NCBI RefSeq assembly: GCF_014322795.1
Contig: NZ_JAASTT010000013.1
Span: 1-64,000, forward strand
Direction of reading: 5' to 3'
DNA: 64,000 bases
Source of the DNA: Paenilisteria portnoyi
GTDB taxonomy: Bacteria; Bacillota; Bacilli; Lactobacillales; Listeriaceae
Position numbers and translations under genes: made by a program. Of the stretch, positions 55,291 to 63,879 are shown piece after piece. The notes under the pieces are model-generated. The model saw only the letters and a list, made by a program, of their open reading frames with translations, was not told the DNA's origin and made no database searches. Numbering within the stretch: the stretch's first letter is position 1; each line of letters opens with the position of its first letter.

Positions 55291-55746
55291 TTCTTCACCT
55301 CTTCATAATTTTTGCGTTCTGCTTACGGTATGCCTACTTTCTCTGCAATTTCTAAACCCAGAATTTCAAAAAATCTTCCCGCTAGCTCCCCCTTTTATCG
55401 TGTACTAAATTCTGGACAACTATGTAATATGCAAGTATTGTGCCAAATAAGAAAGCGCTGACATCGCAATTTTAATGTAATTTTTGTTACACACACAACT
55501 TACACGGTATGGATTTTATTTACACAGGTTGGATTTATATTCTAATTACGGAATTCAAAAAGCATTTATTATCCTTTAAATTAGTTATTAGCTGGATTTT
55601 TATCAGGTTTTTAGTTATTTTTGTTCACAAAATCACAAATTATATTTTCTACAATATGACTTATTTCAAAAGTCACATACTCTAAGCAAAATTACTATAA
55701 TGGATAAATCTCACTTTTAATATACCAACATTAGGTTTGACAAATC
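55291..55746. other. AT-rich regulatory region upstream of the chitinase
   Basis: About 450 bp with no gene. Apart from the cre-like site at 55450 nothing specific is recognised. Confidence 0.5.
55450..55463. promoter_or_regulatory. Candidate CcpA (cre) site upstream of chitinase
   Basis: On the minus strand TGTCAGCGCTTTCT fits TGWNANCGNTNWCA at all but the last position. Confidence 0.5.
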
Positions 55747-55777
55747 GAAGCTTCCATCCTGCCACTGGATAGAAGCT
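55747..55777. terminator. Possible terminator near the RelE-like gene
   Basis: GAAGCTTCCATCC can pair with GGATAGAAGCTCC; the better T-run is on the plus strand. It may end the RelBE transcript or be a leftover. Confidence 0.45.
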
Positions 55778-55803
55778 CCTTTATTTAACATTTCTCGCAA
55801 AAT

Positions 55804-55986
55804 TTATTTTTTATATACTTGTTTCCTATGACCAACTTCCAAGGCAAGTACAATTAGTTTATCACCATCAATTTTACAAATAACGCGGTAATCGCCAATA
55901 CGATATCTCCACCGTCCAGCACGATTCCCTAATAAGGGCTTTCCACTTACTCGTGGATTATCTCCGCCGTCAATTTGATAGCTCAT
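55804..55986 (-). pseudogene. RelE/ParE-family toxin with N-terminal deletion
   Basis: The 60-residue product has the whole C-terminal beta-sheet of RelE-type mRNA interferases, N-P-R-x-x-G-K-P-L-x-G-N, W-R-Y-R-I-G-D-Y-R and V-G-H-R-K-x-V-Y, but the two N-terminal helices (about 25-30 residues) between MSYQ and NPR are gone. Intact family members have about 85-90 residues. The ATG overlaps the antitoxin stop by 4 nt as usual, so the deletion is internal and in frame. It is probably inactive as a toxin or altered in antitoxin binding. Confidence 0.7.
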
Positions 55987-56216
55987 TCCTTGTCATCCAA
56001 TCCGTATTCTGACATAGGATCTGATAAGGGACGCGATTTAGGCTGTTTTAAATATTCTTCGTATGCATAATCAGCAACGCGAGCATCATATTCATCTTCT
56101 AACGATTCAAGTTTCGTAGTTTTTAGTAAATCAGATAGGCTTTTTCCTTCAAATTTCGCCATTTCATCTAGAAACTTTTTCTCCGCATCTGAAATGCGAA
56201 CAGTTATTGTAACCAT
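55983..56216 (-). CDS. RelB-type antitoxin (DUF6290-like)
   Basis: A 77-residue antitoxin: N-terminal ribbon-helix-helix domain ([19 protein letters not shown], then G-K-S-L-S-D-L-L) for DNA binding and autoregulation, and an acidic C-terminal tail that wraps the toxin. It is followed by the truncated RelE gene with a 4-nt overlap, the standard order for this type II pair. Confidence 0.85.
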   Translation of the reverse strand: MVTITVRISDAEKKFLDEMAKFEGKSLSDLLKTTKLESLEDEYDARVADYAYEEYLKQPKSRPLSDPMSEYGLDDKE

Positions 56217-56305
56217 TTTTTAATCTCTCCCCACTCTAAATATTCCTTTATCAACTCAAAAAACAGGCAAGTCAAAAATCCCGACTCTACCTGCTTTCAA
56301 TACTT

Positions 56306-56965
56306 TTATTTAGCTTTTTTGCTATCCATCTTACTTTTAACAAACGAGAAAATCATCGGCAAGATCGATACGAAAATAATACCTAGTACAACGAGTGAGA
56401 AGTTCTCCTTAACGACTGGGATATTCCCGAAGAAATAGCCGGCCATCGTACAAAGAAGTACCCACACAGTTGCGCCCAGTAAGTTGTAATTCAAGAAATA
56501 ACGGTAATTCATGCGACTTGCACCGGCTACGAATGGCGCGAAAGTACGGATGAATGGCATGAAACGCGCGATGAAAATTGTTTTACCGCCGTGTTTATTG
56601 AAGAATGCTTCTGCTTTGTCCATTTTTTCTTGGTTGATGAATTTGCCGAGCCAGCTATCTGGCGGGATCGAGGTGCCGACTTTTTTACCGATATGGTAGT
56701 TGACCGTGTCGCCAAGTACTGCGGCTACCCACAAAACAATGAGCAGGATGATGATATTGAGCTCTGAGCCTGGTAACACTGCCAAGGCGCCAGCTGCGAA
56801 CAGTAAGGAATCTCCTGGCAAGAATGGAAATATAACAAGTCCGGTTTCTACAAATATAATTAAGAAAATAATGACATACGTCCAAATGCCAAATGTATTG
56901 ATAATTTCAACTAGATGTTGATCAATATGGATGATAAAACTAATCATCGCCTGGATAATATCCAC
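56306..56965 (-). CDS. DedA-family membrane protein
   Basis: A 219-residue polytopic protein with the DedA/SNARE-associated signature: E-T-G-L-V-I-F-P-F-L-P-G-D-S (about 41-54), G-D-T-V-N-Y-H-I-G (about 85-93), F-x-K-H-G-G-K-T-I-F-I-A-R-F-M-P-F-I-R (about 122-140) and G-A-S-R-M. DedA proteins act in membrane lipid homeostasis, including undecaprenyl phosphate or phosphatidylethanolamine transport. Single gene, with a normal ribosome site. Confidence 0.93.
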   Translation of the reverse strand: MDIIQAMISFIIHIDQHLVEIINTFGIWTYVIIFLIIFVETGLVIFPFLPGDSLLFAAGALAVLPGSELNIIILLIVLWVAAVLGDTVNYHIGKKVGTSIPPDSWLGKFINQEKMDKAEAFFNKHGGKTIFIARFMPFIRTFAPFVAGASRMNYRYFLNYNLLGATVWVLLCTMAGYFFGNIPVVKENFSLVVLGIIFVSILPMIFSFVKSKMDSKKAK

Positions 56966-57104
56966 GAATCTATCACGTCCTATTTTAAATTCTGCTATTC
57001 TGTTTAATCACAGTTAGCTTCTATTGTAACATATTTATTGTTCATACTATATCATACTAGGGACTTATTTACATAAACTTAACAATATTACGGCAGACAA
57101 AAAA

Positions 57105-57150
57105 CAAAATCCGCGTCTACTCAAAAACGCTGAGTGAGGCGCGGATTTTG
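57105..57150. terminator. Bidirectional terminator
   Basis: CAAAATCCGCG pairs with CGCGGATTTTG; it follows the small membrane protein gene on the minus strand. Confidence 0.85.
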
Positions 57151-57160
57151 CTTCTTCAAA

Positions 57161-57499
57161 TTATGCTTTTGCTTCTGTTAAGTCATCTGCTGTGCTCAGG
57201 CTAATTAATCCTGCCACGCAAAGCAGTACGATCGGAACTAGGAACATCATCGATACGCTCATTGTGCAGGCTACGGCCGAAGCGATTAGCATGACGCCGC
57301 CTTTTAGCGGTGCTTTGTTCATGATAATGGCGCCGAATAAACCGACAAATGACATCGCTAATGCCACGAAGTTCAGAATCGTGAATACTAATGAATCTTC
57401 TTCCAAAACGCGTGCAATGCTGTCGACGGAAATAACGGTTAGGCTAAGCCCCATCGCGAGCAATGCTCCAATAATCCCCAATGTTTTCGCAAAATTCAT
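57161..57499 (-). CDS. Small four-helix membrane protein
   Basis: A 112-residue protein made almost entirely of four hydrophobic segments (about 5-25, 38-60, 66-80, 82-102) and a short acidic tail. It resembles small DUF4064-like membrane proteins, but no motif fixes a family or function. GGAG lies before the ATG. Confidence 0.7.
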   Translation of the reverse strand: MNFAKTLGIIGALLAMGLSLTVISVDSIARVLEEDSLVFTILNFVALAMSFVGLFGAIIMNKAPLKGGVMLIASAVACTMSVSMMFLVPIVLLCVAGLISLSTADDLTEAKA

Positions 57500-57603
57500 C
57501 GTAAAAACTCCATTCGAAAGACATATTTATCCGTCTTCGCGTATAAGCTAACGCAAACTTCTGGATGCTTCTATGTTACCATTTTTACACACGGTTTGGC
57601 AAC

Positions 57604-58728
57604 TCAATGAAACGGACATCCGCCACGCTTTACTGGGGTGATTTCGGTGCGTTCAAACGGCGCATCTTGATAGAAAAAATTCGGTTTGACGATTTTGTTC
57701 GGGTAGCGCTGATGGAACATATGGGTCGTTGCTGGCGAGACTGGCGGGATGAGCCATGCCCATTCCCCGGTGACTTCGCGCCCCGCGGCTTGCTCGTTTG
57801 TTTCGAATTGGCCAAATTGGCGAGCCGCTGTGTGGTGATCGACAATCTGTACTTTGGTTTTGTGATAGGAGTCGAGGACAGCGACATTGAGCTCGACTAG
57901 CGCACGATCTTTCCATAGCGAATCGAGACGCTTCGTGTTTAATCCGAGTTTTTCGGCGACAGCGGCGAGCTTGTTGTAACGCCCTTCGTCGGCAAAATTC
58001 CGCGCGCCGATTTCGGTTTCCATATACCAACCGTTGAACGGTGCCGCTTGATACGTGACGCCGCCGATTTCGAGCTTCATTTCGGAAATGATTGGGACGG
58101 CGTACCAGCGCAAACCGAGCTCGGCGACCTGCGGGAAATCGGGATGCGCGATTGGGACTTCGAGCACGAGTTCGGGCGGGATTTCGATGACGGTGGGTGT
58201 GGCATCAGCGCTTTCCTGGATAACAAGTGGCAAAATGTCAAATTCACCGCGAGCGCCACACCAGCCAATCCTTTCGCAGACTTCCGTGAAGGACACCGAC
58301 GCCGGATCACCGATAATATCGCCATTTTCCGACGCATAACCAGCATAGCGAATCAGCTGATGATTCCAAATCCGCGGACCATCGCTACCTGGTTTGAAAA
58401 TCGTGATGAAAGGCCTGATTTGACCGCCGTTCGTTGCTTTTCGGATATGCTCAAAAAGTGCATCACGGATTTCCGATACAGTCACCGCCGCGCGGGCATC
58501 AACGACTTGGATGCGATCCCAGAATAACCTGCCAACACAACGGTTACTGTTACGCCACGCCATTTTTGCACCGATAGTCAGTTCTTCCAACGTCTGCGTG
58601 TATGTACCATTTTCTGCGATTTCTCGCTGCACCATATCAATACGACTCTCAAGTTCCGCTGCATCCTTGCCTAATTCCACGTAAGACTTCATCAGAAACT
58701 CAATTACTTCCTCTGTATCAACCAACAT
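57604..58728 (-). CDS. nos: Bacterial nitric oxide synthase, oxygenase domain only
   Basis: A 374-residue heme enzyme that makes nitric oxide and citrulline from arginine, using cellular flavodoxin or similar reductants because the reductase domain is absent. Key residues: heme ligand Cys64 in WRNSNRCVGR (58-67) and the arginine-binding glutamate Glu239 in WYMETEIGARN (234-244), plus the conserved V-D-H-H-T and the C-terminal region with G-x-C-P-F-H. Length matches other bacterial NOS. Bacterial NOS protects against oxidants and some antibiotics. L. monocytogenes lacks it, so the gene marks this lineage. The base use (GC-rich third positions, GCG/CGA) is somewhat richer than in nearby genes, which could mean transfer. 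Confidence 0.95.
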   Translation of the reverse strand: MLVDTEEVIEFLMKSYVELGKDAAELESRIDMVQREIAENGTYTQTLEELTIGAKMAWRNSNRCVGRLFWDRIQVVDARAAVTVSEIRDALFEHIRKATNGGQIRPFITIFKPGSDGPRIWNHQLIRYAGYASENGDIIGDPASVSFTEVCERIGWCGARGEFDILPLVIQESADATPTVIEIPPELVLEVPIAHPDFPQVAELGLRWYAVPIISEMKLEIGGVTYQAAPFNGWYMETEIGARNFADEGRYNKLAAVAEKLGLNTKRLDSLWKDRALVELNVAVLDSYHKTKVQIVDHHTAARQFGQFETNEQAAGREVTGEWAWLIPPVSPATTHMFHQRYPNKIVKPNFFYQDAPFERTEITPVKRGGCPFH

Positions 58729-59594
58729 TTTACGACACTCCCCTAGCGCTTAATTATGTACTCATTTTAACATACTTTACATGACAAAAAGAGCAAAGCG
58801 AACGTTTTCACATCGCAAAATCCATCAGAAATGACACCGCAAACCAACCAACTTCTAAGATACAAAATTAATTGATCGACACCTTATAAATTTTGTTCGA
58901 AAAAGGGTTGCCATTCCAAACATGACCTAATCAATTCATATCCATATGTTCCACTACATGTACTTTTAAAAAAATATACCTCTCACTTAACATGGAAATT
59001 TTCAAGATAAAATATTTTTTACTATTTCATTCATAATATTACCCCCAATAATATAAAATTTTTTCTACAAGTCTAGTTGTAATTACTAAATTGAACCAAT
59101 TTCATGACTCCGCTTTTGTTTCCGGAGGAACAATAACCCGTTTTATTCCAAAATAGCGCAGGAAATGAGATTCGAAAATCTCGAATTAGTTATTTTATGG
59201 TATTTATATGAGTGATATGGGAGGTCGCTTTTTTTACATTCTGAAAGTCACTGTGCCGCAACGCTTCTTAATTATAAAATTGGTTCAATCACTATAAATC
59301 AATTTATTAACTTCTTTTTTTGTCAATGATTTTTTTCCAATTTAACCTGCACCTCCAACTACCATATTTTAACGCAACTTACCTTAAACAATCCACTATA
59401 TATAGGAAAATATTTGAATACCACGGTTTGATTTATTATACAGGCCTCCAGCAGATAAAATATTAATTTTTGGTAAAGGGAATACGACTTTTTAAGGGAG
59501 TCATATTACGATTAATTTGATGTTGAGGGCTTTTTTATTTAGTCTACGTTTGTTATACTGAATGTGGAAGATACTAACATGGGGGGCAAGATAT
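58729..59594. other. Long AT-rich intergenic region before the toxin array
   Basis: About 865 bp without a recognisable gene. It includes the inverted repeat pair at 59090/59289 and the promoter region of the toxin gene (TATACT near 59555 as a possible -10). Confidence 0.5.
59090..59289. repeat. 200-bp segment bounded by 13-bp inverted repeats
   Basis: ATTGAACCAATTT (59090-59102) and its complement (59277-59289) bound a 200-bp segment with an internal small dyad (GATTCGA...TCGAAT near 59172). This looks like a non-autonomous mobile element (MITE), but target duplications are not convincing. Confidence 0.35.
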
Positions 59595-61415
59595 GTGGAT
59601 GTAAAATATAGAGACAGTGAATGGGATAAGTCCAAAGAAGCTTTGGGAACAGTCATTGGACTTGGTGCATGGGGAAAAGGTGTCATCGATCAGTTGAAAA
59701 AAGCAAACAGTAATTTCGAAGATATTCAAAACGATATTCGAAAAGATGACAGTGATGGCGTGATTTCGTTTTCTTTTACAGATATGGAGAGCAAGTATCA
59801 AAAAATGTTTGAAAAAATAGAAGTGCTACATGATTACGCAGGGGATGCCGGAAATATGGTGGAACGCGTGATTGACGAGCCGTTTTATAAGGACATTGAT
59901 AAGTTCGTCGAGAAGATGGAAGCTTTGTCGATTGATAATTATGAGACGAAGAACACGATTGGCGCGACGACGATTATAACAACAGGCGGATACGATTATG
60001 GCGGTTATGGAGCAACGACGACTACCGTGCCAAAAGACAAGATTAAGCTAAGCGACATCATGGCAGGGGATAACTTTTTTGCAGACAATCTAAAAGCCCA
60101 ATTTGCGGAGTATAGTAAACAGAATCCGGATCAGGAGTTTACATACGAGCAATATCAATCGGCGGTATCGAGTTCGCGCGCGTTTGAGTATGATTCGATT
60201 CGAGATGGCCAGCAGAATCTCGAATTATGGCGTGATATCGGAGCAGCAATTGTGATTATCGGCGTGAGCATTGTGTGCCCACCCGCAGGTTTGGCACTTG
60301 GCATAGCATATGGTACACTGGAATTGTCTAGCGCCGCGACCGGAAAAGACTGGATGACTGGGCGCGAAATGGACGGGACCGAGCGCGCGACACGAGGGGC
60401 GTTTGCGTTGTTGGATATCATTCCGGGCGTGAAGGGAATCCGAGCGTTTAGTACGGCGACGAAGGCTGGTGGACTGGCGTTAGATGCCACACAAGTTGGT
60501 AGTAAGCTGACACTGCGGCAGACGGCAAAGCAAGGAGTGTCTCATGTGGATGCGATGGGAAGACAGGCATTGCGTGAGAGTGCCGAGCGGATTCGGAATG
60601 CACCGAGGGTTATAAGTGATGTGGCGAGTTCAGCGACAAATGCAGCCAAGACACAACTAAGAAATGGTGCAATCCAGACTGGAAAGTTAACCGATGAGGC
60701 TGTAACAACAGTTAAAAGTATTGCGAGTTCACGAGTAGTGGCTACGCATATTGGTACAGTACACATTGCCCCTGGAGTTGCAGAGAATACGCAACGATTT
60801 GAGAATATGGCGAAAGGGATGTTTGGTGGTAGTGATGGAGTTATAGAGAAGGCCAGTGGGGCTGTTGATGATATTCCAACGGCTTTTAAACAAAAAGAAT
60901 TTGCGAGCTCATACGAAGCGCGTTTAGGCCAAACACCTGCACTACAAAATAAAAAAATTCAATTTGTGAGTGAACGAGGAGAGTCATTGTGTACTTTAAA
61001 ACCACCACCCGATTCTAACTTAGAATCTTTATTAAAAGATGCGGACGTAGAAGGTGTTTACTATAAGAATGGGGTACCGGATTTTTCACCATTCTCAAAA
61101 GCGGAGATTGAAATTGATCATATGCATGGAGGAAAGGGCTCAATGGGTAGTAAAGCTAGAGATTTGAATTTTAAACAAGCAAATTTAAAATTGGTAGAGC
61201 AATTAAATAAATCACCAGAATTAGCTAAATCATTTGGCATGGAGGCAGGAAATATAAAACCTAAAGATATTGAAAAATACAGAGTGAAAAATAAATTAAC
61301 CTGGCATGAATTAAATGATACTAAAACAATGCAACTTGTACCATCAGAGATTAATAGGTCATTTGGTCATCTTGGTGGAGTGGGCGAAATAAATGCGGGT
61401 GCAGTTATAAAATAA
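59595..61415 (+). CDS. T7SS polymorphic toxin with pre-toxin TG domain and HNH/EndoVII-type nuclease
   Basis: A 606-residue toxin without signal peptide. The N-terminal 190 residues are helical, an LXG-like targeting region with a Gly/Tyr/Thr-rich stretch (about 130-145). Residues about 225-300 are a pre-toxin TG domain: hydrophobic segment VIIGVSIVCPPAGLALGI, then TGKDWMTGREMDGTERATRG and LLDIIPGVKG. The C-terminal 100 residues form an HNH/EndoVII-superfamily nuclease of the WHH/GH-E type: E-I-D-H-M-H-G-G, L-T-W-H-E-L-N-D and M-Q-L-V-P-S-E-I-N ... F-G-H-L-G-G. It probably cuts DNA in competitors. The GTG at 59595, 8 nt after GGGGGG, aligns with the ATG of the paralogue at 62244; an ATG 11 codons earlier has no ribosome site. 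Immunity gene follows 17 nt downstream. Confidence 0.85.
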   Translation: MDVKYRDSEWDKSKEALGTVIGLGAWGKGVIDQLKKANSNFEDIQNDIRKDDSDGVISFSFTDMESKYQKMFEKIEVLHDYAGDAGNMVERVIDEPFYKDIDKFVEKMEALSIDNYETKNTIGATTIITTGGYDYGGYGATTTTVPKDKIKLSDIMAGDNFFADNLKAQFAEYSKQNPDQEFTYEQYQSAVSSSRAFEYDSIRDGQQNLELWRDIGAAIVIIGVSIVCPPAGLALGIAYGTLELSSAATGKDWMTGREMDGTERATRGAFALLDIIPGVKGIRAFSTATKAGGLALDATQVGSKLTLRQTAKQGVSHVDAMGRQALRESAERIRNAPRVISDVASSATNAAKTQLRNGAIQTGKLTDEAVTTVKSIASSRVVATHIGTVHIAPGVAENTQRFENMAKGMFGGSDGVIEKASGAVDDIPTAFKQKEFASSYEARLGQTPALQNKKIQFVSERGESLCTLKPPPDSNLESLLKDADVEGVYYKNGVPDFSPFSKAEIEIDHMHGGKGSMGSKARDLNFKQANLKLVEQLNKSPELAKSFGMEAGNIKPKDIEKYRVKNKLTWHELNDTKTMQLVPSEINRSFGHLGGVGEINAGAVIK

Positions 61416-61432
61416 GAAAGGAAGTTTTATAG

Positions 61433-61900
61433 ATGAAAATCAATGATGAAGTTTTTGGTGAATTAGAATTTGATTACTCTTGGTCTAAAGTGAGTAAAAT
61501 TAATTTTTATAATGAGGAAGTTGAAATAGTTGTTATAATTGAAGGTGATGAAGACGGTGAATTTGAGAAGGAACAATATGATGCTTATGAATCGTTGATA
61601 GATAATTGGATTAATATTCAAAAGACGTTATTAATTCCTATTTTAGATTATTATCAAAAGAAGAGGGAAGAGTTAGGTTTTGATATTGAGTTAAATGAAA
61701 ACTATCCTGAAATAATATCAATAGAAGAATTGCTAAATCATATTAAATTAGTTGGAATAAAAGTTCCTTATGGGGAATTATATGGAGGCAGAAGTATAGG
61801 TATAAGTTTTGACTGTACATGGGATCCAGAGAATGGGCTTGGGGCAAGATTAAGTGATGAAAAAGTGATAGAAGTAGGATATCAAGATATAGCAATATAA
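61433..61900 (+). CDS. Immunity protein for the nuclease toxin (DUF6985-like)
   Basis: A 155-residue acidic cytosolic protein immediately downstream of the toxin with an AGAAAGGAAG site. The C-terminal stretch S-F-D-C-T-W-D-P-E-N-G-L-G and V-G-Y-Q-D matches the DUF6985/DUF2004 immunity-type pattern. AT-rich codons differ from the toxin's 5' half, as is common for exchangeable C-terminal toxin/immunity cassettes. It most likely binds and blocks the nuclease domain. Confidence 0.72.
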   Translation: MKINDEVFGELEFDYSWSKVSKINFYNEEVEIVVIIEGDEDGEFEKEQYDAYESLIDNWINIQKTLLIPILDYYQKKREELGFDIELNENYPEIISIEELLNHIKLVGIKVPYGELYGGRSIGISFDCTWDPENGLGARLSDEKVIEVGYQDIAI

Positions 61901-62243
61901 GCGAATAAAACAATGAAAAATATATAAGTGATGGAAAAAATTTAAGATTTTAAAAAGAAGTTTACTCCCTGTGTCAGAGGAGGTTAGGAATACTTTCACA
62001 GAAAATGATCAAGAAATGGAATGGTAACGCATTTTCGAACAAAATTTATAAGGTCTTAACTAAATTGGAATCTTAGAATTTAGTTTGTGATACTGTGAAA
62101 TGAGGACTGTAAAGATCAAGTTAGCGCCTCGTTCAGTGTGAAATCTAAAATAATGTACTACTGAGCTCATCTTTTCAGATGGGCTTCTCTGCGTTAAGAA
62201 TTTTATACCAAGCTAGATGTACCGGAGTAGAGGGGCACGGAAG
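61901..62243. other. Intergenic spacer of the toxin array
   Basis: About 340 bp with no complete gene. A short frame near 61959-62027 that ends SEEVRNTFTENDQEMEW could be the tail of a lost immunity gene, but the evidence is weak. AGCTCATCT/AGATGGGCT near 62164 forms a small hairpin. Confidence 0.35.
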
Positions 62244-62885
62244 ATGAATGTCAAGTATCAAGCAAACGACTGGAACAAGTCCAAGGAAGCCTTGGGAACG
62301 CTCATTGGACCTGATGCAGGGGGAAAAGGTGTCATCGATCAGTTGAAAAAAGTAAACAGTAATTTCGAATATGTTCAAAACGGTATTCGAAAAGATGACA
62401 GTGATGGCGTGATTTCGTTCTCTTTCACGGACATGGAAAGTAGCTATCAAAACATGTTTGAGAAAATAGAAGTACTTCATGATTACGCAGGGGAAGCGGG
62501 AAGTATGGTGGAGCGCGTCATTGATGAACCGTTTTATAAGGATATCGATGCGTTTGTGGAGAAGATGGAAGCTTTGTCGATTGATAATTACGAAACGGAC
62601 AACACGATTGGCGCGACGACGATGGTAACGACGGGTTACGGCTACGGATATGGTGCTACGCCACAAACGACAACCGTGCCAAAAGACAAGATTAAGCTAA
62701 GCGACATCACGGCAGGCGATAACTTTTTTGCAGATAACTTGAAGGCATCGTTTGCGGATTATAGTAAGCAAAATCCAGACCAAGAATTTACGTACGAGGA
62801 GTTAGTAGTATGGGATATAAAGAAGAGGTTGTTTCAATTTGGTTTGGTTATTTCGAAAATAGAGAAAGCTTTGAGGAATTTCTAA
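62244..62885 (+). pseudogene. Decapitated second toxin: N-terminal targeting domain only
   Basis: The first 190 residues are a close copy of the targeting domain of the toxin at 59595, sharing among others F-S-F-T-D-M-E-S, V-E-R-V-I-D-E-P-F-Y-K-D-I-D and D-N-F-F-A-D-N-L-K-A. Just after NPDQEFTYEE the similarity ends; 23 unrelated residues follow and then a stop. The break lies directly at the start of an immunity-like gene (62810) read in another frame. So the pre-toxin and nuclease parts have been lost by deletion, leaving a toxin start joined to an immunity start. ATG at 62244 has AGAGGGG upstream. Confidence 0.75.
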
Positions 62886-62906
62886 AAGTAAATTATGATT
62901 TTCTTA

Positions 62907-63879
62907 TTTGTCAAATTAAGCGAGACACATCGGCATGCTGCAGAAAACACGCAATGGGTGTCAAATAGTCCAGCGATTTTCTAGGTAAATTATTTCGAGC
63001 CGCAGTAATCTCGTTGACTTCCTGTTGAGAAATCGTGTTAAAATCCATTTTTTTAGGCAAGCCGTTTCTTCGAAGAATCCCGTTGGAATTCTCATTGAGT
63101 GGGCGTTGACAAGGTTTCCCTGCATCTGCAAAGAAGATGTCCATGTCATGTTGATTAGCCGTCTGCTTCCACCTAGAGAATTCCTTTCCGTTGTCAAAGG
63201 TGATGGATTTAAAAAAATGGGAAGGGAAGCCAGACAACCATTGGTGTAAGGCCTCTTCGATGGAGACAGCTTTCCGACTAACGACTTTTAACACAATGAT
63301 GGCTTTAGATGTCCGTTCCACCAGTGTAATCAGCGCACTTTTATGATCTTTTCCGACAATCGTATCGCCTTCAAGGTGCCCAAACTCTGCGTCGAAACCA
63401 GGAAATGCAACAGCTCTGTCTTCTAACCGACGTTTGAAGGCCTCTTTCCCACGCTTCTCCTGATGTCCATTTGGTTTGCGTTTTCCTTTCATAGGCAACT
63501 GTTTTTTATCAAATATGCCTTCGGAAAACATGCGATACAAGGTTTTCATCGAACACGGAAAGGGTTTAGTATTAGCCGTAGGCTTGGGGCTAGCAATGGT
63601 ATCTGGTGTCCAACCAAGTCCAATACGCTCCTTCACACGTGCTTCCGTTTCTGAATCGAGTGAAATAGGCTTACGTCCACATTTTTTCTTATTGCGTTGG
63701 TACTGTAAGAAAATAGCCGGAGCGGAAAATCCATTGTTGTTATATTCCTCTATAAAAATAAGTTCATTTCTGATAAGATGGTGATAAGACATGTTTGATA
63801 CACTCCTTTGTGGACTTTTGTCGGTTTCGTTGAGTGTATCATATCATGTCTCTTTTTGTGACTCGCTTAATTTGACAAA
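62907..63879 (-). mobile_element. IS30-family insertion sequence, 973 bp
   Basis: Terminal inverted repeats of 18 bp, TTTGTCAAATTAAGCGAG at the left (62907-62924) and its complement at the right (63862-63879), enclose one minus-strand transposase gene. A 2-bp TA is duplicated on both sides (62905-62906 and 63880-63881), and the flanks CTTA/TAAG extend the palindrome. The element is shorter than usual for this family because the transposase carries an internal deletion. Confidence 0.85.
62911..63792 (-). CDS. IS30-family transposase, probably missing part of its DNA-binding domain
   Basis: A 293-residue DDE transposase. The catalytic acidic residues appear in G-H-L-E-G-D-T-I-V-G, I-T-F-D-N-G-K-E-F and L-N-E-N-S-N-G. 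The N-terminus starts like the family (MSYHHLIRNELIFIEEY) but jumps from N-N-N-G-F-S straight to the Q-Y-Q-R-N-K-K-K-C-G-R-K segment; about 30 residues with the helix-turn-helix that are normal here are missing. Length is below the usual 310-380. It is therefore likely inactive or dependent on another copy. Confidence 0.8.
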   Translation of the reverse strand: MSYHHLIRNELIFIEEYNNNGFSAPAIFLQYQRNKKKCGRKPISLDSETEARVKERIGLGWTPDTIASPKPTANTKPFPCSMKTLYRMFSEGIFDKKQLPMKGKRKPNGHQEKRGKEAFKRRLEDRAVAFPGFDAEFGHLEGDTIVGKDHKSALITLVERTSKAIIVLKVVSRKAVSIEEALHQWLSGFPSHFFKSITFDNGKEFSRWKQTANQHDMDIFFADAGKPCQRPLNENSNGILRRNGLPKKMDFNTISQQEVNEITAARNNLPRKSLDYLTPIACFLQHADVSRLI

